Counted from the first letter of the stretch, positions 1 to 8,180 are shown. The stretch: DNA of 24,478 nucleotides from Eimeria necatrix (GCF_000499385.1 NW_013654372.1:2501-26978), one strand, 5' to 3'. Notes: a model not told the origin generated them from the letters alone. Numbers and translations are program-made.

Positions 1-99
1 CTGCAGCAGCAGCGGGGGAGGGGGTGGGCGAGGGCCCGGGTGACCGCCGCATTTTAGCAGCAGTAAATTCGAGCCCGCTGCTGCTGCTGCTGCTGTTGT

Positions 100-144
<45 letters not shown>

Positions 145-298
145 AGGCCTGATTGGGAATTGGGGTGTACGTACACCGGGACGGCAGCTGCTGCAGGCGG
201 CCAAACCCCGAGGCGTAAACCCTAAACCCCAAACCCTAAACCCTAAACCCTAAACGCTGCAACTCAATTCATTTAATGGAAAAGGAAAAATAAAAGGA
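1..298. repeat. left edge: CTG tract, palindrome and CCCTAAA repeats
   Basis: An imperfect CTG tract (about 76-144) is followed by an exact palindrome (164-177) and telomere-type CCCTAAA units (about 205-254). No gene seen. Confidence 0.8.
164..177. repeat. palindrome GGTGTACGTACACC (exact)
   Basis: Exact copy between a CTG tract and CCCTAAA repeats. Confidence 0.95.
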
Positions 299-745
299 AT
301 GGCGAAGACAGGAGGCCGAGACGCCTGCAGCAAAAAGGCAAGAAGCAAATTAAATGTCTTTTTAAAAACAAAAAAGAAAAAGAAAAAAGAAAAAACATTT
401 CAAAGAAATAACAAACATCCCATCAGCCCAAACTCTTTATTTTATTTAACTTCCATTAAAGACGCAGCGGAGAGGAGGCAGCAAATAAAAAAGTCCGAAT
501 TAGCTGCTCTTGGCTTGTCTCCTGCTCCAAACGAGGAGACAAACGAAGCAGCGGTAGCAGCTGCAGCAGCAGCAGCAGCAGCTGCTGCTGCTGCTGCAGC
601 GGCAGTTGAAGCAGCAGCAACAGCCGCAGCAGCAGCAACAGGTGCAGCAACAGCAACGGCAATGGCAACAGCAACGACAACAGCAACAGCAACAGCAAAA
701 GCAGCGGCAGCAGCAGCAGCAGCAGCAAATGGGGCGTTTGCTTAG
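299..745 (+). CDS. candidate Ala/Thr-rich exon
   Basis: The frame is open for 148 codons, but the first half (Lys-rich, AT-rich) looks intronic. The plausible exon begins after CCATTAAAG near 462 and reads AAERRQQIKKSELAALGLSP, then APNEETNEAAV, then a long Ala/Thr run ending NGAFA and TAG. The CAG-derived tract is interrupted by ACA/ACG and ATG codons in this frame, hinting at coding. No partner exon or start was established; the opposite strand is also open (poly-Leu and poly-Cys). Unknown function. Confidence 0.28.
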   Translation: MAKTGGRDACSKKARSKLNVFLKTKKKKKKEKTFQRNNKHPISPNSLFYLTSIKDAAERRQQIKKSELAALGLSPAPNEETNEAAVAAAAAAAAAAAAAAAAVEAAATAAAAATGAATATAMATATTTATATAKAAAAAAAAANGAFA

Positions 746-766
746 GAGCGCCCGCTGCTGAGCCGT

Positions 767-808
<42 letters not shown>

Positions 809-1042
809 GCAGCTCCCACCCCTGGGGTCACCTGCAGGTGACCCCAGGGGGCCTCTCATGGCTAAAGAAACAAAAGTGACACAAAAGAAAAAATAAAACA
901 AAAAGTGAAAAGTATGAAAAGGGGGCCCCCAACTATTTGCTGCTTCTTGCTGCAGTTGGACAAGACAGTTCGGGACATTTGTGTCTCTGGGAGGCGGCGC
1001 CTTGAAGCGCTGATTTAGGGTTTGGGGTTTAGGGTTTAGGGT
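746..1042. other. non-coding: CAG tract, 32-bp palindrome, start of TTTAGGG array
   Basis: It holds a CAG tract (769-804), the perfect palindrome at 819-850 and unique DNA to about 1013. No supported exon. Confidence 0.6.
819..850. repeat. 32-bp perfect palindrome centred on CTGCAG
   Basis: Each half is 16 nt, beginning CCCCTGGGGTCACCTG. There is no spacer and no mismatch. It lies between a CAG tract and an AT-rich stretch and could form a cruciform. The GGGGTCACC half is not the GGTGTAC family. Confidence 0.9.
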
Positions 1043-1121
1043 TTGGGGTTTAGGGGTTGGGGGTTGGGCCTTGGGGTTTGGGTTTTAGGGTTTAGGGTTT
1101 GGGGTTTGGGGTTTGGGGTTT
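1014..1121 (+). repeat. interstitial telomere-type array (TTTAGGG/TTTGGGG)
   Basis: About 14 units of TTTAGGG and TTTGGGG, G-rich on the plus strand, with degenerate GGGTTGG spacers. TTTAGGG is the telomere unit of coccidians, and the array is internal here. Confidence 0.9.
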
Positions 1122-1233
1122 GGGGGCGCCCGGAAAGAAGCACACCTGCGTTGTGCGTTCTACTTGAGTTTCTGCTGCTGCTGCTTTTGCTGCTCGGCAG
1201 GCTGAGGGAAGCTCTAAAGACTCCGAGCTCCGT

Positions 1234-1273
<40 letters not shown>

Positions 1274-1286
1274 GCGCTGAAGGCAG

Positions 1287-1411
1287 CAAACGACGGAGAG
1301 GCGGCGCTGCTACTTAAGGACTCCGATGGAATTGATGGCCGGGCGAAAACTCCTTCTGAAATAAGGCTACTAGAAATGCAAATGCTAAAGAAAAAGAAAG
1401 GAATAAAGTGA
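1287..1411 (+). CDS. candidate terminal exon, ending LLEMQMLKKKKGIK
   Basis: A CTG tract (1234-1272) leads to GCGCTGAAGGCAG, a possible 3' splice site at 1286. The frame then reads NDGEAALLLKDSDGIDGRAK followed by TPSEIRLLEMQMLKKKKGIK and TGA. Codon variety and charge pattern look like protein; the arrangement of CTG tract then acceptor is the same as in RPS18. An earlier CTG-rich acceptor-like site near 1199 may belong to the same gene. Family not recognised. Confidence 0.3.
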
Positions 1412-1420
1412 CACACACGA

Positions 1421-1465
<45 letters not shown>

Positions 1466-1586
1466 GCGCACCGCTGCGGTCCACCAGAGACCACCGGTCT
1501 TCATGCAGCCGTCTGCTGGGCTGCACAGGCCGCAAGGGAGGGAAAATAGAATCAAATAACGAAAATAAATAAATAATTTAATATTT

Positions 1587-1796
1587 TTAATTAAATAAAA
1601 ACAAAATTTTTGCGTAAAAAGGCATTTTACCCCCCGATCTGCACTTCCCGCTGACCGCGCCCGACTGCAGACAAAACCCGAACGGGCTGACCAGCGGTCG
1701 CCAGGGCTCGGAGGCCTTCAAGTTGGCGAAAAAGTGTTTAAATATGAAAAAAATGAATTATTTCAACTATTTAAAACTCAAATTAGATTAAAATGA
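1587..1796. other. GC-rich island with conflicting open frames on both strands
   Basis: On the plus strand, after GACTGCAG at 1670, the frame reads TKPERADQRSPGLGGLQVGE, then KVFKYEKNELFQLFKTQIRL and stops at 1796. On the minus strand from about 1725 the frame reads NLKASEPWRPLVSPFGFCLQ, then SGAVSGKCRSGGKMPFYAKI and stops at 1587. Both look protein-like and cannot both be right. I cannot choose the strand. Confidence 0.25.
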
Positions 1797-1837
1797 AGAT
1801 AGAGGCCGGAAGTTGGAGTGGAACTTGAGCCGCGCGC

Positions 1838-1857
1838 TGGGGTGTACGTACACCCCA
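1838..1857. repeat. palindrome GGTGTACGTACACC (exact, extended to 20 bp)
   Basis: The palindrome extends to TGGGGTGTACGTACACCCCA; GC-rich flanks GCGC and ACGCG. Confidence 0.95.
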
Positions 1858-2079
1858 CGCGTGCGCAGCCGCCTTCACTGGGCGCACCGCCGCAAACCCC
1901 GACTGAACACTTCTTTCACTTTTAAATATATTTAAACTTTTAAATATTCATTTTTTCAATAAATTCTCTCCATTTTGCTCCGCAGCTCTTCGCTGCGCCG
2001 CCCCAATCCCCCTGCAGCCTCACTGTGTCTCACGGGCAGCCCTCAAGGGGGATTTTATCGCCTCTACTACAGCTAGCCG

Positions 2080-2170
2080 CTGCTACTTAGCTAGCTAGCT
2101 GCAGCTACTTAGCTAGCTAGCTGCAGCTAGCCAGCTAAATAGCTGCAGCTAGCCAGCTAAATAGCTGCAG
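2080..2170. repeat. tandem TAGCTAGCTAGCTGCAGCTA repeat
   Basis: Two units built on ACTTAGCTAGCTAGCTGCAGCT are followed by two units of AGCCAGCTAAATAGCTGCAGCT. The units are about 25 and 28 bp and are internally self-complementary (AGCT, CTGCAG). Confidence 0.8.
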
Positions 2171-2332
2171 CTTGCTGCTCTTGGGGGCCATACTAAGCTC
2201 TTGCTGCCTCCGGACTTCACCAAAAAACTGTCTTTGGGAAAAACAGGCTCCTTTAAAAGTCTTTTCTCTTTTTTTTCTTTATTTCATTTCTTCGCTTGTC
2301 ACTGCAGCAGAGAGGCGCAGCGGCACAGGCAG

Positions 2333-2366
<34 letters not shown>

Positions 2367-2526
2367 GTAGAGCTGCTGCTGCTGATTGGTCTTGGCGTTT
2401 TGCTGCAGCGCATGCAGTCACAGTGCCCAGCAGCGCAGCAAGCAGCAAAAGCAGCAAAAAAGGATTTAATTTGTGGCTGAAGACCACTGGTTAACCAGTG
2501 GACTCCCGAGACACTTGGCAGCTCGC

Positions 2527-2581
2527 GGTGTACGTACACCCGAGTGCTGTGCGCAGCAGCAAACTCGGGTGTACGTACACC
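2527..2581. repeat. two exact palindromes in an inverted 19-bp arrangement
   Basis: Exact copies at 2527-2540 and 2568-2581. With their inner flanks they form arms GGTGTACGTACACCCGAGT and its complement around a 17-nt centre. Confidence 0.95.
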
Positions 2582-2738
2582 TCAGACCAAAGGCGGTTTC
2601 ATTCGCTTCAAAACTGCAGCAAAGCAGCAGCAAGAGAACAGCTGCAGCGGGAGATAAATGGGAATAAAAGAGTAGAATAAAAGAAATAATTAAATTAAAT
2701 TAATGGAGTTTATTTTATTTTCAAGTTTGAAATGAACA

Positions 2739-2784
2739 AAAGCTGCGCAGACACCCCAAGGGCCTGGGGTGTCTGCGCAGCTTT
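2739..2784. repeat. perfect inverted repeat, 20-bp arms, 6-nt loop
   Basis: The left arm AAAGCTGCGCAGACACCCCA (2739-2758) is exactly complementary to 2765-2784; the loop is AGGGCC. The inner end GACACCCC/GGGGTGTC resembles the dispersed GGTGT...ACACC element with an expanded centre. Confidence 0.92.
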
Positions 2785-3091
2785 CGCTGCTACCAACTTG
2801 AATCCAAAATGCCACTTTTTGGTCTTTTTAGTTCTTTTAAAGCTCTTTTTTTCCAGAATTTTAATTTATTCTTTTAAAAACAATAAATAAATTAATTATT
2901 TGCTTTTTAAAGATACTTTTGCGGCATTTGCTGCTGCAAATAATTCAAAATAAATTCAAAGAAAATTCCGCCCCTGGCGGTGGGGCCGGAGCGCAGCCCC
3001 GGGGGCTTTCTGGGCCAAATATTTACTTTAGTATTTAATTTTTATTTTTTAAATTAAATTTAATTTTATTTTTTATTTATTTTAATTGCAG

Positions 3092-3501
3092 CTGCCAAGC
3101 AGCAGCAGATTGATCCAGCTGCAGCGCAGCTCAGACAGCCCCCAAAGCTCTCCCCCCATCTGCAGCAGCTGCTGCAGCAGACCGTCAGTAGCTGCTGCAG
3201 CAACAAATGCAGCAGCTCCTGCAGCAGGGGTGCAGCAGCTCCTGCAGCAGCTCCTGCAGCATGGCTGCAACAGCGCTGCAGCAGGGTTGCAGCAGGTGCT
3301 GCAGCAGCTGCTGCAGCAGCTCCTGCAGCATGGCTGCAACAAGGCTGCAGCAGGGCTGCAGCAAGGCTGCAGCAGGGCTGCAGCAAGACTGCAGCAGCTG
3401 CTGCAGCAGCTGCTGCAGCAAGTCTGGGAGCTCTTGGGTATGAGGAAGTGGAAGCCTTTTGTGATTTGCAAAATCTCGAAAAGTCTTTTAGAGTTTATTG
3501 A
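3092..3501 (+). CDS. candidate terminal exon, Gln/Ala/Cys-rich repeat then unique C-terminus
   Basis: An AT-rich stretch ends in TTAATTGCAG at 3091, a good 3' splice site. From there one frame (codons starting at 3094) is open to TGA at 3499-3501: it begins AKQQQIDPAAAQLRQPPKLS, passes through mixed Gln/Ala/Cys/Ser repeats, and ends ASLGALGYEEVEAFCDLQNL followed by EKSFRVY. The unique end in this frame looks more protein-like than the alternatives (one of which reads MRKWKPFVICKISKSLLEFI). All three plus frames and some minus frames stay open because the DNA is CTGCAG-rich, so the frame rests on the C-terminus only. A 23-bp inverted repeat lies 68 bp after the stop. No upstream exon was found. 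Confidence 0.33.
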
Positions 3502-3568
3502 GCAGCAGCTTCGTGTCAGCAGCAGCAGCAGCAATTTGAGAGTGTCTGCTGTTTGATTTTTAAATTTT

Positions 3569-3616
3569 AAAATACTTTTTAAAGCTTTAATGAATTAAAG
3601 CTTTAAAAAGTATTTT
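3569..3616. repeat. perfect inverted repeat, 23-bp arms, 2-nt spacer
   Basis: The left arm AAAATACTTTTTAAAGCTTT plus AAT is complementary to 3594-3616; the spacer is GA. It lies 68 bp after the stop of the candidate exon at 3092-3501 and may be a 3' end structure. Confidence 0.92.
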
Positions 3617-3727
3617 GAAGCCCCAGAAGCCGCAGCAAAGACAGCAGCAGCAAAAGCCCCCTGCTGCAGCTGCTGCAGCCAATTGCTGCTGCAAAAGCAG
3701 TGTTTTAGGGCTTGCTGCAGCAGCAGC

Positions 3728-3761
<34 letters not shown>

Positions 3762-3949
3762 TGTAAGCTTCTGGGGAGGGCTTAAAGTGCAAAAAGGCTC
3801 TTAAATCTGAGTGTTTTCGTGCTGCAGTGAAGCTCAATTTTATTCTTTTTAAAAATATTATATAAATGAAAAAGATTAAATTAAATGGCGTTTTAATTTA
3901 ATTGAGTGAATTTTAACTTTATTTTGGTGCTGCACTGGACCTTGAGGGC

Positions 3950-4011
3950 TCAATTTGATCCTTTTGATCTCATTTGAGTCTCAATTTGATCCTTTGGACC
4001 TCATTTGAGTC
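3950..4011. repeat. 31-bp direct tandem duplication
   Basis: Two copies of TCAATTTGATCCTTTxGAxC followed by TCATTTGAGTC, with three differences between them. Confidence 0.85.
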
Positions 4012-5010
4012 TTTTTAATGATTAAATAAACTTCAAAACATTCAAATAAATATTAGAGTCTCAAGTTTGGTTTTTTTAGTCTTTTTTTGATTATTTTTGA
4101 TGCCAAAATGACCCCAAAATGGCCTCAAGAGCTCCTGTTGGGCTGCTTTGTTTGGGCCAACAGCTCAATTAAATGAAAAAGATTAAATTAAATTAAAATT
4201 AAATTAAATTTAATTTAATTAAATTAAATTTGAGTTTTATTTGGATATAATTTAAGCCAATTAAAGTTCTATTTCGAGCATTTCAAGGACTGAATGAAGA
4301 GATATAGGCATTGCTTGTTAGAGGCTTGATAAAACAAATATTTAATATATCCAAATAATAATAAATAATTGATTGAAAACTTAATTAAATATTAAATATC
4401 AAATTATAAATTAATTGGATTCGAAAAGAAGTTGAAAGATAATTCATTTATTGTTGAATAGTGACAGTGTCTTGTGGAATTCAAAAATTTGCAAAGTGTG
4501 TTCCGAGTTCAGATTTGCTTCTTTGAGCGATTCTTTTCGACAAATTAATTAAATATAAATAAAGATGATTAAATATAATTAAATATAATTAAATATAATT
4601 AAATATAATTCAATTGTGCAGATTATTCATTCTTCCAGCTGCAGCAAATGCAATAATCACCAACCACGCGTTTCAGGTTTCTGCAGGCACCAGCCCGAGT
4701 ATTTCCTGCATTTTTTTGCAAATGCGGCGGAATTGGGGGTTTCAAAAAGCCCAAATGACTTAAAAAAGATGTTTAATTTAAATTAAATAAATTAAATTGA
4801 ATAAATGAAGGAGAAGTGGCGAGAAACTTGAAATCTGAATTCAGGTTCTGGCGATAGTCGCTGCTGCTGGGGCTGGTCGCTGCGCGAGTGTTACCACTCT
4901 GCAGCAGAAGGCCGCAGGGGCTTTGCTTCTTTCTGGCTCTTTTCCGAACGAAAGAAAAGAATTTTCTCTTTTTAATCGAACGCTATTTGCTTCAAAAAAG
5001 GCTATTTCGC

Positions 5011-5045
<35 letters not shown>

Positions 5046-5132
5046 TTCCGCGGCGGGGGGTGGTGGTGCTGCGCACGCGAGCTGTAGTGACACCCCGAAA
5101 TTTGGCGCTTCTTTCCCGCTTTTTTCGACATT

Positions 5133-5679
5133 ATGGGTGAGTTAAATGTTTTAATTAGCTTTTTGTTTGAGAAGGTTTTGAAATTCGCGCGGAAAGCTGC
5201 AAAGTGCGGGCCTGAGGCAGCAGCAGCAGAGCCGCCGGATCTTCTCGCCGCCGCAGCAGCTCGCGAACAACGCCCGATCTTGCTTGTTTTTCTGCATTTT
5301 CTTTTTAATTTTTGTTTATTTTTGTTTATTTTTGTTTATTTTCAACATTTCTTCTTTGCAGATTGCGGAGATAATCCTTTTTATAAGAACCGGCCCTCCA
5401 CTCGCGTCCACGCGGCGCCTGGGGGGAACTCTTCGATATGTTTCGGCGATGACAGTGCGTCTGCTGCGCCCTTTGCAACTAAACCATTTCCAACGCAATT
5501 AAAACCATTTCTTTTCTTTTTTCTTTTTTAAAGAAAAAAGAAAAGAAATGGTTTTAAAGAAGTTTCTCCTTTCTGCCCTTTGCTGCCTTTTGCTCTGCAG
5601 CACCGCAGCCAGCTGCGCCCCCAGCCCCTTACGCCGCAGCAGCAGCAGCTGGGGGCCCCCCGGGGGCCCCCCAGCGCCT

Positions 5680-5728
<49 letters not shown>

Positions 5729-6042
5729 ACGGGTTTTGGGCAGCCCGAGGCGGGCCGGACTTCTGTGAAGGTTCACCAGCCCCCCGGGGGCCACTCCAGC
5801 AGTGAGTTATGAAGTTTGTCTTTTAAATTTTAAATTTAAAATTCTTTTTTTTAATTTTTTTAATTTAAAATTTGAAATTAAAAATTTGTTTTGCATGTAC
5901 AGTGCCGCCTCCAGGTGTACGTACACCGCGCTGCAGCCAGGCTGCTGCAGCAGCAGCAAGCAACAGCAGCAGATCTTTTCTTCAAATGAATTATTCTCCG
6001 CAAATAAATATAAACTTTAATTTACTTTTATTCAAATTCAAT

Positions 6043-6073
<31 letters not shown>

Positions 6074-6089
6074 AGTTCAATTCGGCTAA
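5133..6089 (+). CDS. SPIRAL1-like / Jupiter-HN1-type microtubule-associated protein, 4 exons
   Basis: Exons are 5133-5136 (ATGG only), 5362-5454, 5601-5801 and 6076-6089; donors are GTGAGT, GTGCGT and GTGAGT, acceptors TTTGCAG, CTCTGCAG and GCTGCAG, and every junction is phase 1, giving 103 aa. The product carries the same motif twice: RPSTRVHAAPGGNSSICFG at about residues 12-30 and RTSVKVHQPPGGHSSIQFG at the very C-terminus. This matches the terminal repeats of plant SPIRAL1 (RPSTKVHAAPGG) and the PPGG motif of animal HN1/Jupiter, small unstructured microtubule-binding proteins. The linker is Pro/Ala-rich and holds 16 Gln from a CAG tract. The last 14-nt exon supplies only IQFG and the stop. 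Intron 2 contains a 26-bp perfect hairpin, intron 3 an exact palindrome (5914-5927). A microtubule role in an apicomplexan is inference from the motif. Confidence 0.75.
5501..5555. repeat. perfect inverted repeat, 26-bp arms, 3-nt loop, inside intron 2
   Basis: The arm AAAACCATTTCTTTTCTTTT plus TTCTTT (5501-5526) is exactly complementary to 5530-5555; the loop is TTT. It occupies over a third of the 146-nt intron 2 of the SPIRAL1-like gene. Confidence 0.95.
5914..5927. repeat. palindrome GGTGTACGTACACC (exact), intron 3 of SPIRAL1-like gene
   Basis: Exact copy 112 nt after the donor. Confidence 0.95.
6042..6075 (+). repeat. CTG tract abutting the 3' splice site of the SPIRAL1-like gene
   Basis: Eleven CTG-type units run directly into CAG, after which the 14-nt last exon begins. 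Confidence 0.85.
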
Positions 6090-6380
6090 TGGAATACAGA
6101 CGGCGGCCCGCAGCAGCAGCAGCGCAGCAGCAGCTGGATCGGAGAAAAGAGCAGCAACTACTCATTCAAACAGGGAAATAAAATAAATTAAATTAAAATA
6201 AAATAAAATAATTAAAATAAATTAAAATAAAATAAATTAATTAAATTAAATTAAATGAGCCTCGCTAAAAGGGGCCAGGGCTGCAGCCACGGGGTGTACC
6301 GACAGCTGCTGCGCCTCCCGCCCCACACCAACTTGTCTTTTCACTTTTCCATTTTTTCTTTTTCGCCTTTTTCGTGGCCT

Positions 6381-6428
<48 letters not shown>

Positions 6429-6558
6429 GGCAAAGGCAGGCACAAGCAGCCACTAGAGGCCTGTTGATAGCAAATGTATAGTACACAGAAGCTGCTGCTG
6501 CAGCTTCTGCTGCTGCTGCAGCTGCTGCTGCTGCAGCTTCTGCTGCTGCAGCTCCTGA
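6090..6558. other. 3' region: AT repeats, CAG tract, CAG/CTG mosaic
   Basis: It contains AAATTAAAATAAAATAA repeats (6178-6255), the degenerate palindrome at 6293, a CAG tract (6380-6427) and the start of a CTG/CAG mosaic. No firm gene. Confidence 0.5.
6293..6306. repeat. palindrome variant GGTGTACCGACAGC
   Basis: Degenerate centre and right end, 204 bp after the stop of the SPIRAL1-like gene. Confidence 0.6.
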
Positions 6559-6822
6559 CGCAGCAGAAGCCACTGCAGCTTCTCCTGCCGCTGCGGTTTT
6601 GCTGCTGCTGCAGCTTCTTCTGTTGCCCAAGCCGCTGCTGCTGCAGCAAAAGCTGCTGCAGCAAAGGCTGCAGCAGCAGCAGCTGCTGCTGCTATCCCGT
6701 TATCAATACTTGGGGGCCGTCCGCTGCGCCCAGTTGCTGCAAAAGCAAAAAGGAAGAGAGAACTTGGGGTGTACGTACACCCGGAAGACAGCAGCAGCAG
6801 GCCTCGGCGGGCTAGGGTTTAG
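6559..6822 (+). CDS. candidate Ala-rich exon with basic C-terminal part
   Basis: In the frame starting at 6559 the sequence is open to TAG at 6820-6822. It includes AAAASSVAQAAAAAKAAAAK and then IPLSILGGRPLRPVAAKAKR, KREL. The basic IPLSILGGRPLRPV segment is unlikely to arise from repeats alone. It then crosses an exact palindrome (6768-6781) and stops inside a TTTAGGG array. The real exon end may be a donor near the palindrome. A second Ala frame (6491 to about 6597), two positions out of register, may be an upstream exon. Confidence 0.28.
   Translation, partial: RSRSHCSFSCRCGFAAAAASSVAQAAAAAAKAAAAKAAAAAAAAAIPLSILGGRPLRPVAAKAKRKRELGVYVHPEDSSSRPRRARV
6767..6782. repeat. palindrome GGTGTACGTACACC (exact, 16 bp)
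   Basis: Exact copy crossed by the candidate Ala-rich frame, 30 bp before a TTTAGGG array. Confidence 0.95.
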
Positions 6823-6849
6823 GGTTTAGGGTTTAGGGTTTAGGGTTTG
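6812..6849 (+). repeat. TTTAGGG array downstream of the candidate Ala-rich exon
   Basis: Five units, 18 bp before the end of the minus-strand two-helix gene. It supplies a TAG stop to the 6559-6822 frame. Confidence 0.9.
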
Positions 6850-6866
6850 GGCGGTGTGGGAAGTGC

Positions 6867-6960
6867 TCACTCATAAAAGGGGTCGTAAATAAATGCATTT
6901 CTCCCCATGAACATGAAATCCACCAGCAGCAAAGACCCCACAACGACGCACCAAAATATC

Positions 6961-7019
<59 letters not shown>

Positions 7020-8110
7020 GCAGCAGCGGGGGCGTTTTCGGGAGGGGGAGGGTGGAAGCAGCTGCAGCAAGTCGGGCTTTCGGGGTTTGAAGAGCAGCAG
7101 AGTTTGAACTTGAAGTTAAAAAGAAATTAAAATAAAATAAAATAAATTAAATTAAAATAAAATTAAATAAATAAAATTAAATTAAAATAAATAAATAAAA
7201 GTAATTAAAGACTCACCACATGTAAAGATACTCTTGGAGGGCGCAGAAGGTAAATAAGACGGAGACCAAAAGCAGCACAGTTAGAAAGCCTGCACAGAGA
7301 CAAAGAAAAAAAAATTAAATAAATAAATAAATAAACAATTAATTAAATAAATAATTAAATAATTAAATAGTTAATTAAATAATTAAACAATTAATTAAAT
7401 AATTAAACAGTTAATTAAATAATTAATTAATTAATTAGTTGAAAGTGAAGTGAACAGATGCAGCTCTGTCAGCTGCTGTACAGACACCTGAAACGAGGAG
7501 AATGGGAGAGTGGAAGAAAAGGAAAAAAACGAAATTAAAATAAATAAAATGAATTAAATGAATAAAATGAATTAAATAAATAAAATGAATTGAATAATAA
7601 AACAAAATAAACAAAATAAATAAAATAAAAAGAAATGAAATGAACTTGTGCCCCATTAAACTCAAAAAGCAAAACGAAGAAATGTTTTTAAAAAAGGACT
7701 TTTTGAAAACCATTTTTTCTTTTTCGATTTAAATCTTTTTAAAACATCTTTGAAAGTAAAAGAGATAAAAGAGATAAAAAGAAATGCAAAAAAAGATTCA
7801 AAAAAGGCGAAAATTTCCGAAGTTGGAAAAAGAAAAAAAGAAACAAAAAACTGAAACTGCTGCAGCAAACCGAAGCTCTGCCGCGCCGCCGCGTGATGAG
7901 AAATGGAAAAGAAGAAAAAAGAAAAAGAAAAAAGAAAAAGAAAAGAAGAAAAAAGAAAAAAGAAAGAAAAGAAAATGGAAATGGGAAAGCAGCTGGAGTG
8001 GCTTGAAGGGGGAAAGCGGGAGAAAAGCGGAGGAAAAGGAACTAAAAAAAAGAAAAGAAAAGAAAATATATTAAAAGACTTCTCACCTCTTATGCAGGCT
8101 CGCTCCATCC
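6867..8110 (-). CDS. small membrane protein with two predicted helices, 3 exons (hypothetical)
   Basis: On the minus strand the exons are 8110-8087 (24 nt), 7289-7217 (73 nt) and 6960-6867 (94 nt). Acceptors are TTGTTGTAG, CTCTGTGCAG and CTGCTGCAG; donors are GTGAGA and GTGAGT. The phases chain without error: ATG at 8108, exon 1 ends phase 1, exon 2 ends phase 2, and exon 3 runs open to TGA. The 62-aa product begins MERACIRG, has one hydrophobic helix FLTVLLLVSVLFTFCAL, a short QEYLYMW loop, a second helix IFWCVVVGSLLLVDFMFM, and a polar tail ending DPFYE. About 20 CTG units on the coding strand immediately precede the last acceptor. Two bases before the ATG belong to the same exon, so an upstream 5'-UTR or coding exon exists and the protein may be longer. 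I recognise no family. Confidence 0.62.
6961..7026. repeat. CAG/CAA tract (CTG on the minus coding strand) before a 3' splice site
   Basis: About 22 units with two CAA interruptions. Read on the minus strand this is the end of the intron before the last exon of the two-helix protein gene. Confidence 0.9.
7110..7440. repeat. AT-rich AAATTAAATAAA-type simple repeats flanking the 7217-7289 exon
   Basis: Low-complexity A/T tracts occupy 7117-7205 and 7310-7440 on both sides of the exon. On the minus strand they are T-rich intron sequence. Confidence 0.8.
7475..7488. repeat. palindrome variant GCTGTACAGACACC
   Basis: It lies in the first intron of the two-helix gene; identical, in the other orientation, to the copy at 16596. 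On the minus strand it follows TCGTTTCAG. Confidence 0.75.
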
Positions 8111-8180
8111 CTACAACAAAACAAAAAGAATAAAAGTGATGAAAGCTTTTCGGCGAACGCGCAAGTGTGCTGCTGCGCGG

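Larger units (their letters stand above)
1412..2180. other. intergenic with CTG tract, palindrome and TAGCTAGC repeats
   Basis: CTG tract 1421-1463, the conflicting island 1587-1796, a 20-bp extended palindrome 1838-1857, and a tandem repeat at 2080-2170. Confidence 0.5.
2181..3091. other. no firm gene; hairpins, palindromes and AT-rich intron-like DNA
   Basis: It contains a possible acceptor TCACTGCAG at 2306, a CAG tract (2338-2364), an 18-bp palindrome 2484-2501 (CCACTGGTTAACCAGTGG), the palindrome pair 2527-2581 and the hairpin 2739-2784. A GC-rich patch at 2970-3015 precedes the candidate exon at 3092. Short open frames here change frame at each CAG tract and were not called. Confidence 0.4.
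3502..5132. other. AT-rich intergenic region upstream of the SPIRAL1-like gene
   Basis: It holds a 23-bp-arm hairpin (3569-3616), a CAG tract (3731-3762), a 31-bp tandem duplication (3950-4011), a TTTAATTAAA-rich palindromic stretch (4185-4235), five 10-bp units TAATTAAATA (about 4563-4612) and a CAG tract (5012-5044). The last 270 bp before the ATG are GC-richer and probably hold the promoter and 5'UTR. No gene seen. Confidence 0.5.

Noticed and set aside
1014..1121. True chromosome end
   Set aside because: All telomere-type arrays are short, internal, in both orientations and mixed with genes, so they are interstitial.
3066..3556. Several long overlapping frames on both strands (poly Gln, Cys, Leu, Ala)
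   Set aside because: CTGCAG-rich DNA keeps most frames open; only the frame with a plausible acceptor and unique C-terminus was kept, as a weak candidate.
7456..7488. Possible extra minus-strand exon VSVQQLTELHL after TCGTTTCAG
   Set aside because: No donor gives a phase compatible with the 7289 acceptor, while the 8110-8087 exon joins it perfectly; the sequence is a palindrome variant.
7662..8108. Plus Lys-rich and minus Phe-rich frames
   Set aside because: They come from an A-rich/T-rich tract that is better explained as the first intron of the two-helix gene; only the 24-nt exon at its edge was kept.
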